From positions 12,510 to 76,509 of the forward strand of contig NZ_FUXL01000017.1 in NCBI RefSeq assembly GCF_900167365.1: 64,000 nt of DNA, read 5' to 3'. The translations under genes were made by a program, and so were the position numbers. The notes beneath the pieces are model-generated. The model made no database searches. It had not been told where the DNA came from and saw only the letters and a list, made by a program, of their open reading frames with translations. Source of the stretch: Consotaella salsifontis (GTDB lineage: Bacteria > Pseudomonadota > Alphaproteobacteria > Rhizobiales > Rhizobiaceae). How positions within the stretch are numbered: position 1 is the stretch's first letter; every line of letters starts with the position of its first letter. Below are positions 52,389 to 61,285 of the stretch, piece by piece.

Positions 52389-52920
52389 CGTGCGATCCGG
52401 TAGCGCGACTGGACGAGGCCGGAGGCGAAGCTTCGGGTTTCCTCGTGAACGAGCGAAATGTCGGCAGGGACCGTGCCAAACAGGCTGCGCCCCTCTCCGA
52501 GCAGCACCGGAATGCGGGTGATCACCATATCGGCGATCAGTCCCGCACGCAGGAATGACTGGATGATCAAACCGCCGTCCACGTAGACCCGGCGATGTCC
52601 CGCAGCATCAAGCATGGCCATCGCTTGCTCTGGCGATGCGTCGGAAAGCTGCAGCTTTCCGGCCAGTTCCTCCGGAACTTGCTGGTTCTTGAGTGAGCGT
52701 GACATGACCACGACGGGGCGAGTGTAACGCCAGGGCCTCTCGGCCCGGACGCTCTCATAGGTACCGCGTCCCATGAGGATGACATCGATGTCTTCGATGA
52801 AGGCATCGTAGCCATGATCTTCGGACGGGTCATCCCTTTCGAGCAGCAGCCGATGTCGCCGTCATTGCGCGCAATGAATCCATCCAGACTGGTCGCTATG
52901 AAAACATGGCCACTGATCAT
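52385..52920 (-). pseudogene. Dihydrofolate-reductase-family gene with frameshift
   Basis: ATG 52920 begins MISGHVFIATSLDGFIARND, then GDIG, the usual start of RibD_C/DHFR-like proteins. The frame then turns to CCSKGM. The next frame supplies the expected LLERDD...YDAFIEDIDVILMGRGTYE and runs to the stop at 52385. A missing base near 52842 (expected TGGCTGCTC, found TGCTGCTC) explains the shift. Total length would be about 178 residues. The downstream part from MGRGTYE could still be translated but would lack the N-terminal cofactor-binding strand. Confidence 0.8.
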
Positions 52921-53273
52921 TCCCATTCTCTCTTTTTATACATTGTATAAATACCTAGAGGGGTGTCGCTTGCGTCAAGCCTGCGACCTCGCATCATGGC
53001 GCCGGGTGAAAGATCGCGATGAGCGCTGTTGGGGCACCCATCCCCGCCAAGGGGGGAGCACCAAAAAGACTCCCACGGAGCGGCAGCTTTCCGCCAGTCG
53101 CTGCTCTGGAGTTGCCGTTCCGCTTTCGGCCCGAAGCGGCGTCGGAATAATTTCCGAAAAAGTTGGAAAGTTGATCGTTCGCTTTTGCCAAGCACAGCCA
53201 TGAAAGCGGCCACCAGGGGCGATGAAGTAATCGAAAGAGATAGCTCTCTTTTCCTTTCCGACGACCGGGGAAC
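52921..53273. other. Gap without a supported gene
   Basis: About 350 bp between the DHFR-like pseudogene and the SDR gene at 53274. The AT-rich TTTTTATACATTGTATAAATACC at 52934-52956 contains the palindrome TATACATTGTATA, a plausible TetR operator or promoter element for the DHFR-TetR pair. No gene seen. Confidence 0.45.
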
Positions 53274-54239
53274 TTAAAACGCGTCCGACCCGGTCCAAGC
53301 AGCGGACACTTGCCACAGGCGCTCCGCCGCGTCCGGATCGCAAGCCCAGGGGCTGACTCCTTTCCTTCCCACGCTCGGGTCGTTGACGATGGCGATGTCG
53401 CAGTCCTCGCAGTAGACGCCGCCGAAGCCTTCGAGACGTGGGCTCGTAGCGCACCAGACGCTCGTCGCGGCCCCTTGCTCCAGCGTCTTCATCCCACGTT
53501 CGGGATCGATGATCGGGCGCCCCGCCTCGTCCAAAGCCTCGAAGGAGGCGATCTCCTCGGCACTGAGATGCCGGGCAAGATCCGTCAGGATCTGGCCGGG
53601 ATGGAGCGAGAAGGCTCGGATGCCATGATCCCGTCCCCGGCGGTCGAGTGCCATCGCGAAGAGGGCATTGGCTGTCTTCGACTGACCGTACGCAACCCAT
53701 TTGTCGTAGGGGCGGGCCCGGAAGTCGATGTCCTCGAAGTCGATTCCGGCGATCTGGTGGCCGCGCGACGAGACACTGACGACGCGGGCTCCTCCTCCCG
53801 CCGCGAGGGCCGGCCACAGGCCGAGCGTGAGCCGAAAGTGGCCGAGATGGTTCGTCGCGAACTGCGCCTCGTGCCCGTCGGCGTCCCGCATTTCGGGCGT
53901 CGCCATGATGCCCGCGCTGTTGACGAGGAGCGACACGGGTTGCCCCGTGCGCACGATCCGGTCCGTGAAAGCGGCAATGGAGCGCGGATCGGCGAGATCG
54001 ATCGATTCGACCGATGCACCGACAAGACCCTGTAGAGCGGTCTTCGCCCGCTCGGGACTGCGGGCCGGCACGATGACCTCGGCCCCGGCGTGAAGAAGAG
54101 CGCGTGTCGTCTCGAGCCCGAGCCCCGAGGCTCCTCCGGTCACGATGGCGAGCTTCCCCGAGAGATCGATCCCGGAGACAACCTCCATGGCCGTGCTGGC
54201 GGCGCCGAAGCCGGAGCCGATGGGCGTTTGCTGTGTCAT
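53274..54239 (-). CDS. SDR-family oxidoreductase (retinol dehydrogenase-like)
   Basis: 321 residues. GKLAIVTGGASGLG (Rossmann), LLVNSAGIMATPEMRDADG, AQFATNHLGHFRLT and Y-x3-K in YGQSKTANALFAMAL. Extended C-terminus with GGVYCEDCDIA. This pattern is found in proteins annotated as retinol dehydrogenase or protochlorophyllide-reductase-like oxidoreductases. AGGACAACAGC precedes the ATG. It lies just downstream of the ECF41 sigma gene on the same strand, 93 bp apart, and may belong to its regulon. Confidence 0.88.
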   Translation of the reverse strand: MTQQTPIGSGFGAASTAMEVVSGIDLSGKLAIVTGGASGLGLETTRALLHAGAEVIVPARSPERAKTALQGLVGASVESIDLADPRSIAAFTDRIVRTGQPVSLLVNSAGIMATPEMRDADGHEAQFATNHLGHFRLTLGLWPALAAGGGARVVSVSSRGHQIAGIDFEDIDFRARPYDKWVAYGQSKTANALFAMALDRRGRDHGIRAFSLHPGQILTDLARHLSAEEIASFEALDEAGRPIIDPERGMKTLEQGAATSVWCATSPRLEGFGGVYCEDCDIAIVNDPSVGRKGVSPWACDPDAAERLWQVSAAWTGSDAF

Positions 54240-54332
54240 GCTGTTGTCCTGTGTGAGTTGGCACCACGCGGGACCGTGGAGCGCCTTGAGAGCCTGAATG
54301 TGGAACGGCGACCTTGGATCGCCGTCGATTGA

Positions 54333-55238
54333 TCACTGTGTCGGGAAGGCCGGGCCTGGGTCTGCCCCGAAAGCGCGCGCGACGTGGCGGAGCTTGTCGG
54401 GATTGCGGGTGATGTAGATCGCGGTGATCCGCCCGTTCTCGATGGCGAGCGCAGTCGTCTGGAGGACGTCGCCGCGCTCGCGGCTGACATAGCCGGGCAG
54501 CCCGTCGATCCAGACGGGTTCGAGCATCTGCGCCCAGCCTTCCCCCCATTTGCGTCGCACGGCCACGTAGAGGCGGAGCAGGCGGTCCAGTCCCGAGATG
54601 GGGTTGATGAAGGCGAGCACCTTGCCGCCGCCGTCCGAGCGCAGGACCGCGTTCTCGGCGAGGAGGGCGCGCAGCGTTGCGGTGTCGCCGCTGGTGGAGG
54701 CCGCGAAGAAGGCACGGGCAATCCGCTCGCCCTCCTCGCGCTCCACCGGAAAGCGCGGACGCGCGGCCTGCACGTTACGCCGCGCGCGGACGGCGAGCTG
54801 GCGCACGGACGCGGCTTCCCGGTGAAGCGTGTCCGCCACCTCGTAAAGCGGCACGCCGAAGACATCGTGGAGCAGGAAGGCCGCTCGCTCGAGCGGCGAC
54901 AGCCGTTCCAGCGCCATCATCAGCGTCAGCGTGAGGTCGTCCTCGTCCACGCCGTCCTCCTCGGCTTCCACCAGCGGCTCGGGCAGCCAGGCTCCGACAT
55001 AGGTCTCCCGGCGGGCGCGGGCCGACTTCATCTCGTCAAGGCAGAGCCGTGTGACGATGCGCGCGAGGAAGGGATACGGGGCAACTACGCCCTCCCGGTC
55101 CGCGGCAACCCAACGCAGCCAGGCATTCTGCACGACGTCCTCGGCCTCGCTGCGCGAGCCAAGCATGCGGTATGCGATGCGCAGCAGCCGCGCTCGATGA
55201 GTCTCGAAGATGACCGTGGGGTCGTCTAGCTGCCGCAT
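54333..55238 (-). CDS. ECF41-group RNA polymerase sigma factor (SigJ-like)
   Basis: 301 residues. Sigma-70 region 2 (RLLRIAYRMLGSRSEAEDVVQNAWLRW) and region 4 (LSPLERAAFLLHDVFGVPLYEVADTL), then an SnoaL-like C-terminal domain. Both ECF41 hallmarks are present: WLPEPL (84-89) in the linker and DGGGK (202-206) in the extension, which regulates activity without an anti-sigma factor. GAGGAAACGCAT before ATG 55238 sets the start. Neighbours are NmrA-type and carboxymuconolactone decarboxylase genes, the standard ECF41 partners, both preceded by ECF41-type promoters. Confidence 0.92.
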   Translation of the reverse strand: MRQLDDPTVIFETHRARLLRIAYRMLGSRSEAEDVVQNAWLRWVAADREGVVAPYPFLARIVTRLCLDEMKSARARRETYVGAWLPEPLVEAEEDGVDEDDLTLTLMMALERLSPLERAAFLLHDVFGVPLYEVADTLHREAASVRQLAVRARRNVQAARPRFPVEREEGERIARAFFAASTSGDTATLRALLAENAVLRSDGGGKVLAFINPISGLDRLLRLYVAVRRKWGEGWAQMLEPVWIDGLPGYVSRERGDVLQTTALAIENGRITAIYITRNPDKLRHVARAFGADPGPAFPTQ

Positions 55239-55429
55239 ATGCGTTTCCTCAACGGTGGTGTCAGGCGCCTCAGCCATGACTGTTATGGGCGATGACCGCC
55301 ATGAGAATACATGGGCTTCTCCAGGGCGCTGCCCGAGTCGTAAGATTGGTATGGTCTGCATCCTCAACGAAAACAGCGAGGAGTTTGGACGGCTCGACGT
55401 CACTCGCGCTGATGGAAGAGCGCCCCGAT

Positions 55430-56179
55430 TCAGGCGGCGGTGAGCCAGCTCTCGAACCGCGTCGGCCCGAGCCGCGCCGCTCTCGCATGCTCGGGAACAA
55501 GCGACCCTGTCTCAAGCGCGGCCCCGAAGTAGCGCGCCGCCTTGTCCGCCTGCACCTGCCGAAGGTCCCCAGCGGCGGCGATGCGGCGTGCGACGAAGTC
55601 ACGCAATGGCTGGCGGTCCAGTCCGGCAATCTCGATCGTCGCGTTGCGAGGCGGAGCAAGCGCGACATCGGCGAGCACTGCGGCGACATCGACGGCGGCG
55701 ATGGGCTGAAAGTCGGCGTCCGGTACGACGAGACGGTCGCCGTCGACCGATCCTTCGGCGATGGCCGTGACTAACTCGAAGAATTGGGTCGCGCGCACGA
55801 TGGTGAAGGGGATGCCGGCGTCCCTGACGATCCTTTCCTGCACAACCTTGGCCCGAAAGTAGCCGTTCCCCTCGAGGCGGTCGGTGCCAACGATGGAAAG
55901 GGTGACGTGGTGCTTCACGCCCGCCTCGCGTTCCGCGACGACAAGGTTGCGGCCTGAGCGCTCGAAGAAGTCGAGCACCGCGGCATCCTCGAAGGAGGGC
56001 GAGTTCGATACGTCGACGACGGCGTCGGCTCCGGCAAGGGCGACCGCGAGGCCCGCTCCCGTCAGCGCGTTCACTCCACTGCTCGGCGAAGCCGCGACAG
56101 CCTTATGTCCTTGTTGGGATAATTCGGCCGTCAGATGCCGGCCAATGAGTCCGCTCCCGCCAATCACCACGATCTTCAT
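55430..56179 (-). CDS. NmrA-like NAD(P)-binding oxidoreductase of the ECF41 module
   Basis: 249 residues. MKIVVIGGSGLIGRHLTAEL, then AVVDVSNSPSFEDAAVLDFFE and the late motif RATQFFELVTAIAEGS seen in the ECF41-associated 'SDR family' reductases. ATG 56179 is used because AAGGAG stands 9 bases before it and only 0 before ATG 56188. A TGTCACA-N17-CGTC promoter lies upstream. Likely target of the sigma factor downstream. Confidence 0.88.
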   Translation of the reverse strand: MKIVVIGGSGLIGRHLTAELSQQGHKAVAASPSSGVNALTGAGLAVALAGADAVVDVSNSPSFEDAAVLDFFERSGRNLVVAEREAGVKHHVTLSIVGTDRLEGNGYFRAKVVQERIVRDAGIPFTIVRATQFFELVTAIAEGSVDGDRLVVPDADFQPIAAVDVAAVLADVALAPPRNATIEIAGLDRQPLRDFVARRIAAAGDLRQVQADKAARYFGAALETGSLVPEHARAARLGPTRFESWLTAA

Positions 56180-56248
56180 GGAACTCATCTCCTTGTTCGA
56201 GATCGGACGGGCGGCCCCACGCCGCTCTCGGGCGTCCGACAAGCAAAG

Positions 56249-56276
56249 GACGAAGCGGACGGGGTCGGATGTGACA
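56249..56276 (-). promoter_or_regulatory. ECF41-type promoter of the NmrA-like gene
   Basis: On the minus strand TGTCACA (56276-56270) is followed after 17 bases by CGTC (56252-56249). The described ECF41 consensus is TGTCACA-N16-CGTC; spacing is one base longer here. It lies about 70 bp upstream of ATG 56179. Confidence 0.6.
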
Positions 56277-56380
56277 TGCCCCACAAAAATCCGCGACGTG
56301 AAACGCGTAGGTGCGGCCAAGGCTCTATCGGCATCGCCAGAGGCGGTGCTGGCGCCGCCTCTGGCGATGCGACAGGGTGG

Positions 56381-56836
56381 CTAGGCCTTCGCCTGGACCG
56401 GAAGGCGAAAGGGCGCGCCGAGGCGATTGAACGCGGTCATCGCCGCGATGGTGATCGTCAGATCGACGAGATCCTTGGGTGCGAACGCGGCGCTTGTAGC
56501 GGCATAGGCCTCGTCGGAGGCGTGCGTCTCACTGACCAGCGTGACCTCCTCCGCCCAGGCGAGCGCGGCGCGATACTGCTCGGAGAAAAGGTGAGGCACC
56601 TCGGCCCAGACCGGAACGAGGACCACCTTCTCGATCGGCATCGTCTTCAGAAGGTCCCGGGTGTGCAGCTCGATGCAGTGCGCGCAGCCGTTAATCTGCG
56701 ACACCCGCAAGAAGATCAGGTGGATCAGTTCATCGGGCAGATCGGTGCCCGTGGTGATGTAGTGGTGGATGCCATAGAGCGCCTTGGCACCCTGCGGCGC
56801 CACCTCGTTCCAGATCAGCCGCTTGTTCTCGGTCAT
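56381..56836 (-). CDS. Carboxymuconolactone decarboxylase/AhpD-like protein
   Basis: 151 residues. The AhpD-type redox motif is C51-A-H-C54 with His58 (INGCAHCIELHT), and it starts KRLIWNEVAPQGAKALYGI. Such proteins are the typical partners of ECF41 sigma factors and are thought to act as peroxidatic or thiol-disulfide enzymes. ATG 56836 has GAGGACAGAAC upstream and an ideal ECF41 promoter 48-74 bp upstream. Confidence 0.92.
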   Translation of the reverse strand: MTENKRLIWNEVAPQGAKALYGIHHYITTGTDLPDELIHLIFLRVSQINGCAHCIELHTRDLLKTMPIEKVVLVPVWAEVPHLFSEQYRAALAWAEEVTLVSETHASDEAYAATSAAFAPKDLVDLTITIAAMTAFNRLGAPFRLPVQAKA

Positions 56837-56883
56837 GTTCTGTCCTCGTGCTCGGAACGCCGAAGATCGACGTTCAAAGTCAT

Positions 56884-56910
56884 GACGAGCCGCCCTACCG
56901 AGATGTGACA
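56884..56910 (-). promoter_or_regulatory. ECF41-type promoter of the carboxymuconolactone decarboxylase gene
   Basis: TGTCACA (56910-56904) and CGTC (56887-56884) on the minus strand are separated by exactly 16 bases, a perfect match to the described ECF41 consensus. Transcription would start near 56876, about 40 bases before the ATG. Confidence 0.8.
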
Positions 56911-57406
56911 TGCCATTCAGCATTCTTTGATTGGCGAAGTTCATATCCCGGACGGGTGCTTCTACGTTCGCTCCCGATAAGCCTGCGTAGGTCTCTGGCC
57001 GACCGACATGGAGTCATTGGCGGGTCGGCAGCTACCTCCTTGAAAAGCTTCGAAGCAGACAGTCGGCTATCCGACCCGTTCCTGACGATGCGCTGAATTG
57101 GCTCTTGACGGGTCCGGTATCCTAAGGGAACCCAGGCAGCTCTCGTCCCACGGCATCATGAGCGGAAGGTTGTCGCAGTCAATCAGATGGCAGTTCGGCG
57201 CATGATTAATGTTTTGTAACCCTACTCTCGGAGCTCAAGCGCACAATCCGAGGCAGCGAATGGGGTAAATGCAAGAAAACGGCAAGTCATGGTTAATAGA
57301 TTGTTGACAGAGAAATTCCAGTTTCGTCTTAGTGTTGCATTTATGCGCTATGATAGTGGCGGATTTAGCACTACGAATTTCGCATCGAATTCAAGGGACA
57401 TTCCCG
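56911..57406. other. Intergenic region upstream of the porin-like gene
   Basis: About 500 bp. No gene seen. From about 57200 the DNA becomes AT-rich, as expected for a promoter of a well-expressed outer-membrane protein; TTGACA at 57304-57309 may be its -35 box, but the -10 box is unclear. Confidence 0.45.
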
Positions 57407-58138
57407 ATGCGTGCTTTTTCATTTTTGATCGCTGTTTCGTCTGCAACCATCCTGGCGGGGGCGGTTCACGCTGCTGATCTGGGTTACGGGCTGTCGCCGA
57501 CGCCGGCGCCGTATATTGCGGACGCGTTCGGCTGGACTGGTGGCTATCTCGGTGTGTTTGGCGGTGCGTCGGCCGCGGATTTCAAGTTCCCTGTTTCCTA
57601 CAGCGTGGGCGCTGCACCGGCGGATACCGGATCTCTCGACGTTGACGGCGGAGGCCTGCTGGGTGGCGTCCAGATCGGCTATGATTTCGAATACTACAAT
57701 TACGTTTTCGGCGCCGTCGCGGATATCGCGGCATCAAGCATCGATGCCGATGTCAACGCAACGGTCGCTGGTATCGGCAGCGCCAGGGCCAAAGACGAGC
57801 TGAAGTACCTCGGAACGGTGCGCGCGCGCCTCGGAGTTGGCTTCGACCGAGTTCTTCCCTATGTCCATGGCGGCTTCGCCTATGGCAAGACCGAGCAGAC
57901 CTTGTCCGTGAGCGGGGTTGGCAGCATCAGCGAGGATGATACGAAGACCGGGTGGGTCGTCGGCGCCGGTGTCGAGTACGCCATCACGCCGCATGTGTCG
58001 TTCCAGACCGAGTACTCCTACACCGACCTCGGCAAGGATACGATCTACGCCGGTGAATTGACGGGTGGCGACAACCTGAAAATCTCCGAGGAGCTCGACT
58101 TCCATACCGTTCGGGCCGGGATCAACTATCGGTTCTGA
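57407..58138 (+). CDS. Outer-membrane beta-barrel protein (Omp25/31-like)
   Basis: 243 residues. Signal peptide (MRAFSFLIAVSSATILAGAV, cleavage after HAA/ADL about residue 25). The mature chain carries WTGGYLGVFGG near its start, alternating beta-strands and a C-terminal AGINYRF whose last Phe is the BAM signal. This is the small OmpA-like barrel family of Hyphomicrobiales (Omp25/Omp31, PF13505). AAGGGAC precedes ATG 57407 and an intrinsic terminator follows. Probably structural or a small pore. Confidence 0.9.
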   Translation: MRAFSFLIAVSSATILAGAVHAADLGYGLSPTPAPYIADAFGWTGGYLGVFGGASAADFKFPVSYSVGAAPADTGSLDVDGGGLLGGVQIGYDFEYYNYVFGAVADIAASSIDADVNATVAGIGSARAKDELKYLGTVRARLGVGFDRVLPYVHGGFAYGKTEQTLSVSGVGSISEDDTKTGWVVGAGVEYAITPHVSFQTEYSYTDLGKDTIYAGELTGGDNLKISEELDFHTVRAGINYRF

Positions 58139-58160
58139 TCCAGAGCGAACTCAAGGGTAG

Positions 58161-58188
58161 GGCGGGGCCAAAGGTGCTCCGCCTTTTC
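58161..58188 (+). terminator. Intrinsic terminator of the porin-like gene
   Basis: GGCGGGGC (58161-58168) pairs with GCTCCGCC (58176-58183) with one G-T pair and a 7-base loop, followed by TTTTCT. It starts 22 bp after the stop codon. Confidence 0.85.
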
Positions 58189-58229
58189 TCGTTGCGCTGT
58201 GCCCAACCAGAAGCCGATCGGGTCTCCGC

Positions 58230-58461
58230 TGAAACAGCCAACGGCCAGCTTCATCTTCTCGATGAGCGCTTGAGCGGGTTACGGCAGCACGTCGCGGAAA
58301 AGTATATTTCCAAGGATGAGGCGGAGAAGATGGAAGCTCGGATTGTCGCTGCGGTGGGCAGTGTTGGAGAGCGGACCTCGAAGGACCTGAGCACCCATGC
58401 AGCCCGCATGGACGATATGCTCAAGCAATTGTCGAGGATGCCCGGCAGCGATCGGGAATAG
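58230..58461 (+). pseudogene. 5'-truncated small coiled-coil protein, prophage-like
   Basis: The frame ending at 58461 reads LDERLSGLRQHVAEKYISKD, then EAEKMEARIVAAVGSVGERT, resembling the C-terminus of small coiled-coil proteins found beside phage or gene-transfer-agent lysis genes in Hyphomicrobiales. Upstream it runs into the porin terminator without a start or ribosome site, so the N-terminus is probably lost. Family assignment is tentative. Confidence 0.4.
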
Positions 58462-58641
58462 TCTCACCTGGACAGCGCGCATATTGATGCGGCAGGGCGT
58501 CAATAGCGTCGAAGTTGGTCATTCAACGCGACCAGCGCGCAAATCAGGAAAGCTGATGTTGCCTGTACCCGTGCCTGAGCCGCTGGCCAGGTCCTGACCT
58601 GCGGCTACGGACCTTGAAGAGTGCCCGCGAACGCCGACGAT

Positions 58642-60546
58642 TTAATGGCATCGTATCGCGACGGAGATTTCTTTCGCAAAGTCGGCAAGATCCGGCGCAT
58701 CGAGTTTCGGAGAGGAAGCAGCATCATTGGCGAATGTAACCTCGATTCCATTCGCAAGAAGGAATGAGACAGCGGTAGCGCTGCGGATAGCGAAATTTAC
58801 ATTCTGTGCGATGTCGCCAGTCGCCAGCATCGCCGCAAAGGCGTTGAGCTTAGCAGTGACTATGCCCGCCACGTTCCCATGGGAATCGAGAAGAGGGCCG
58901 CCGCTGTTGCCCGGCTGCACGGGCGCGGACATTTGGAGATATCGGGAATCGTCCCTCAAGCCCGTCTGGGCCGTCACGTTTCCGAGCGTGAAGTTGCCTC
59001 CACTGGAAAGAATCGATGACAGCGGATAGCCATATGCCGCTACCGCCTCGCCGAGCCTGACTTTGACATTGAATTTCGCGAATTGACCGCCCTGCTTCTC
59101 CACCTTCATGAGCGCTAGATCGTTTGTCTCATCCAACGCCACGATCGTAGCTGGTAGGGGAACAGACCTTCCTTGCAGCACCACTGGCCTGCGGCACTCG
59201 TTCACAACGTGAAAGTTTGTCAGTATCTCGCCGCTTTCGGAAACAAAGAACCCTGTGCCTGATGATGTGGCCTGCTCATAGTTGTCCTTGTCGCTGACCG
59301 CAGGTTCAGGCACTGGCGTGTCTACAGTCGACGGGGCTTGGGAAGCCACCTGAGCCGGCGCGGGCTGCGACGCTTGCGGCGTTTGAGGGGTGGAAGGCGA
59401 CAGGTATCCGTGTTCCTGCAGGTGAGCCTTCAGGGCCTCGGGAAACGAAGCATTGACTTTGAAGCTCTCGGGGCAATCCGCAAGTTTCAGCGCCTGCGAG
59501 CATACTTGCATCGTCCAGTCGCTGTTCTTGTCGTAGGACGCCTCCATCCTGCGCCAGGCGTCATCGAACTCTCCCAGGAGGGCCTTTGTCGCCACCCAGG
59601 CAGCAAGGAAGCCGTTAGAGCTCCAAAGCGACTTATCCAGGCTGGCCGCATGCTCCATCCGATAGAGGTCGCGCCGATAGGAGGTCACAAACTGCCCGCT
59701 GTGCCTTTGGTCCAGTATTTTGCCGCCGCGCAGTTGTTCTACGACCATGGGCGCCCAAGAAAGAGCATAAGGCGCGAAAGCGTAGAGGAAGCTGTTGTCA
59801 GCACTAACCAGCTCGAGGCTGCCATCCTGGTCCAAGTCGCTGAAGGTATAGCCGTCCCCGTCGAGTACGGAAGCCTGAACCTGCGTCCACTTTCCATGCT
59901 GGCGGCTGAATATCTGCGTGACGGTGCAGCAATGGGCACCCCCCCAGAAAGCCGAGAACACAATGTCGGTGCGGTCTGAGGTGGGATCAAGCGGAGCGAT
60001 CCGGACGGTCGACGCTCCATCGCCAGTCGACACGTCCGTGAGAACTGACGAAAACGCCCGGCGCCCATTTTCAAAGGCCGTGATCCGCGGAGAGCGCGAC
60101 TCAGCATCATTTTGCACACTGTCGATGGTTACGCTAAGGCCGTTGCTGTCGAAGTTTACAGCGCGCGATGATCCGGTCGACCACGAAGGAAGTTTTATCT
60201 TTTCTGGCTTCCAGACGATCTCCTTGAACTCTGACCCGTTCGAGAGAAACAGGTCGGCGGGTACCCCTCCATTGGCTAATAGCTTCTGCTTCGCTGCACG
60301 CGCGCCTTCGGGAATAGGGACCGGTCCGGCAATTACCGCAAGCCAGCCGTTCGATGACCGCACGACTCGCACCTGATCGAATCGCCACTCGTAGACCGAG
60401 GCGATGCCCACAGCTTCGTCCAGGTTCGTTCGGCTCGCGAGTACCACCCATCGGGCCTCCGCTCCGCTCGGGACCGCGGCCGTGGCTGCGAACGGGGGCA
60501 TGCTACATCCCGCAAAGAATAGAGCAACAAGCGCTCGCCTGAACAT
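58642..60546 (-). CDS. Exported trypsin-like serine protease with SPOR-like and VCBS-like regions
   Basis: 634 residues. Signal sequence (MFRRALVALFFAGC; Cys14 could be a lipoprotein Cys, though the lipobox is weak). Residues 30-110 resemble a SPOR domain (WVVLASRTNLDEAVGIASVY). About 190-260 has an FG-GAP/VCBS-like repeat with DLDQDGSLELVSAD. A Pro/Gln/Ala linker (383-420) leads to a C-terminal trypsin fold with catalytic His446 (TNFHVV), Asp476 (TNDLALMKV) and Ser548 (QPGNSGGPL). DegP-like in the protease part but with no PDZ domain. Likely acts in the periplasm or at the septum. AAAGGATACTCG precedes the ATG. Confidence 0.85.
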   Translation of the reverse strand: MFRRALVALFFAGCSMPPFAATAAVPSGAEARWVVLASRTNLDEAVGIASVYEWRFDQVRVVRSSNGWLAVIAGPVPIPEGARAAKQKLLANGGVPADLFLSNGSEFKEIVWKPEKIKLPSWSTGSSRAVNFDSNGLSVTIDSVQNDAESRSPRITAFENGRRAFSSVLTDVSTGDGASTVRIAPLDPTSDRTDIVFSAFWGGAHCCTVTQIFSRQHGKWTQVQASVLDGDGYTFSDLDQDGSLELVSADNSFLYAFAPYALSWAPMVVEQLRGGKILDQRHSGQFVTSYRRDLYRMEHAASLDKSLWSSNGFLAAWVATKALLGEFDDAWRRMEASYDKNSDWTMQVCSQALKLADCPESFKVNASFPEALKAHLQEHGYLSPSTPQTPQASQPAPAQVASQAPSTVDTPVPEPAVSDKDNYEQATSSGTGFFVSESGEILTNFHVVNECRRPVVLQGRSVPLPATIVALDETNDLALMKVEKQGGQFAKFNVKVRLGEAVAAYGYPLSSILSSGGNFTLGNVTAQTGLRDDSRYLQMSAPVQPGNSGGPLLDSHGNVAGIVTAKLNAFAAMLATGDIAQNVNFAIRSATAVSFLLANGIEVTFANDAASSPKLDAPDLADFAKEISVAIRCH

Positions 60547-61285
60547 CGAGTATCCTTTCGTCGCGATGATGATGCTCAGTGGAGCGGCGGTGTCAATTTG
60601 GACCGAGCCATAGTCCCTTGCGATGCAGTCCAATCCCATAAGCTGTTGGTCCGCAATCAGGCCGATCGTCGCTCCGTGGAGTGGACCCCATTTCGCCATC
60701 CAGGACGCTGACGGCTTACGCTTGGCCTTTATCGACTACGAGGACAATCCGAGTCGCACTCAGCAGGTGGAGCTTCGTCGGCGAGGCCGAAGCGCGGGGC
60801 GATCGCGAAGAAGGTCGCCCGCGCGCTGACTGACGACGCAGCCAAGGTCGAGAGCTGTCCAGGCTCGGAGTAACGGGAAGAGGCCGGCATAGACGATCAC
60901 CGTCCCTATACGTTGAGGTGTGCCAGCCTCAACGCCTCGCACCCGCCGACCTCGTAGACGTGCTTGATGCAAGCATCGTAGACCGAGCCGATACAGTCCA
61001 ACCCGGCGAGCATCCCGACCTCGCACAGTCCCGCCAGCAGTTCTCCGGCGGTGGGGTTGAGGCGATGGCTACCATTGGGGATGCATGACCGCGCGGGGGG
61101 GCAGGCTCCTTCGCTCATAGCCTTGGCTATGCCTCAGCCCAGTGTAGCAAACGGACGGGACGCTCTTTCCGTCCTTAAATGACTTCCGGCCTATCCATGG
61201 GAAAACCGCGCGCCGCAGCAATGAAGGGTGCATGGAAAACATTTCCATCCCGACGCGGCGTGCCGCCGACTGCAGCGTGCGGGTT
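60547..61285. other. Degenerate zone beside the integrase gene
   Basis: About 740 bp without a convincing gene. A minus-strand frame at 60918-61118 reads GELLAGLCEVGMLAGLDCIG, then SVYDACIKHVYEVGG. It looks coding but has no known family; a GLDCI motif recurs in the antisense-side frame upstream of the protease. Probably eroded remains of the element brought in by the recombinase. Confidence 0.4.
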
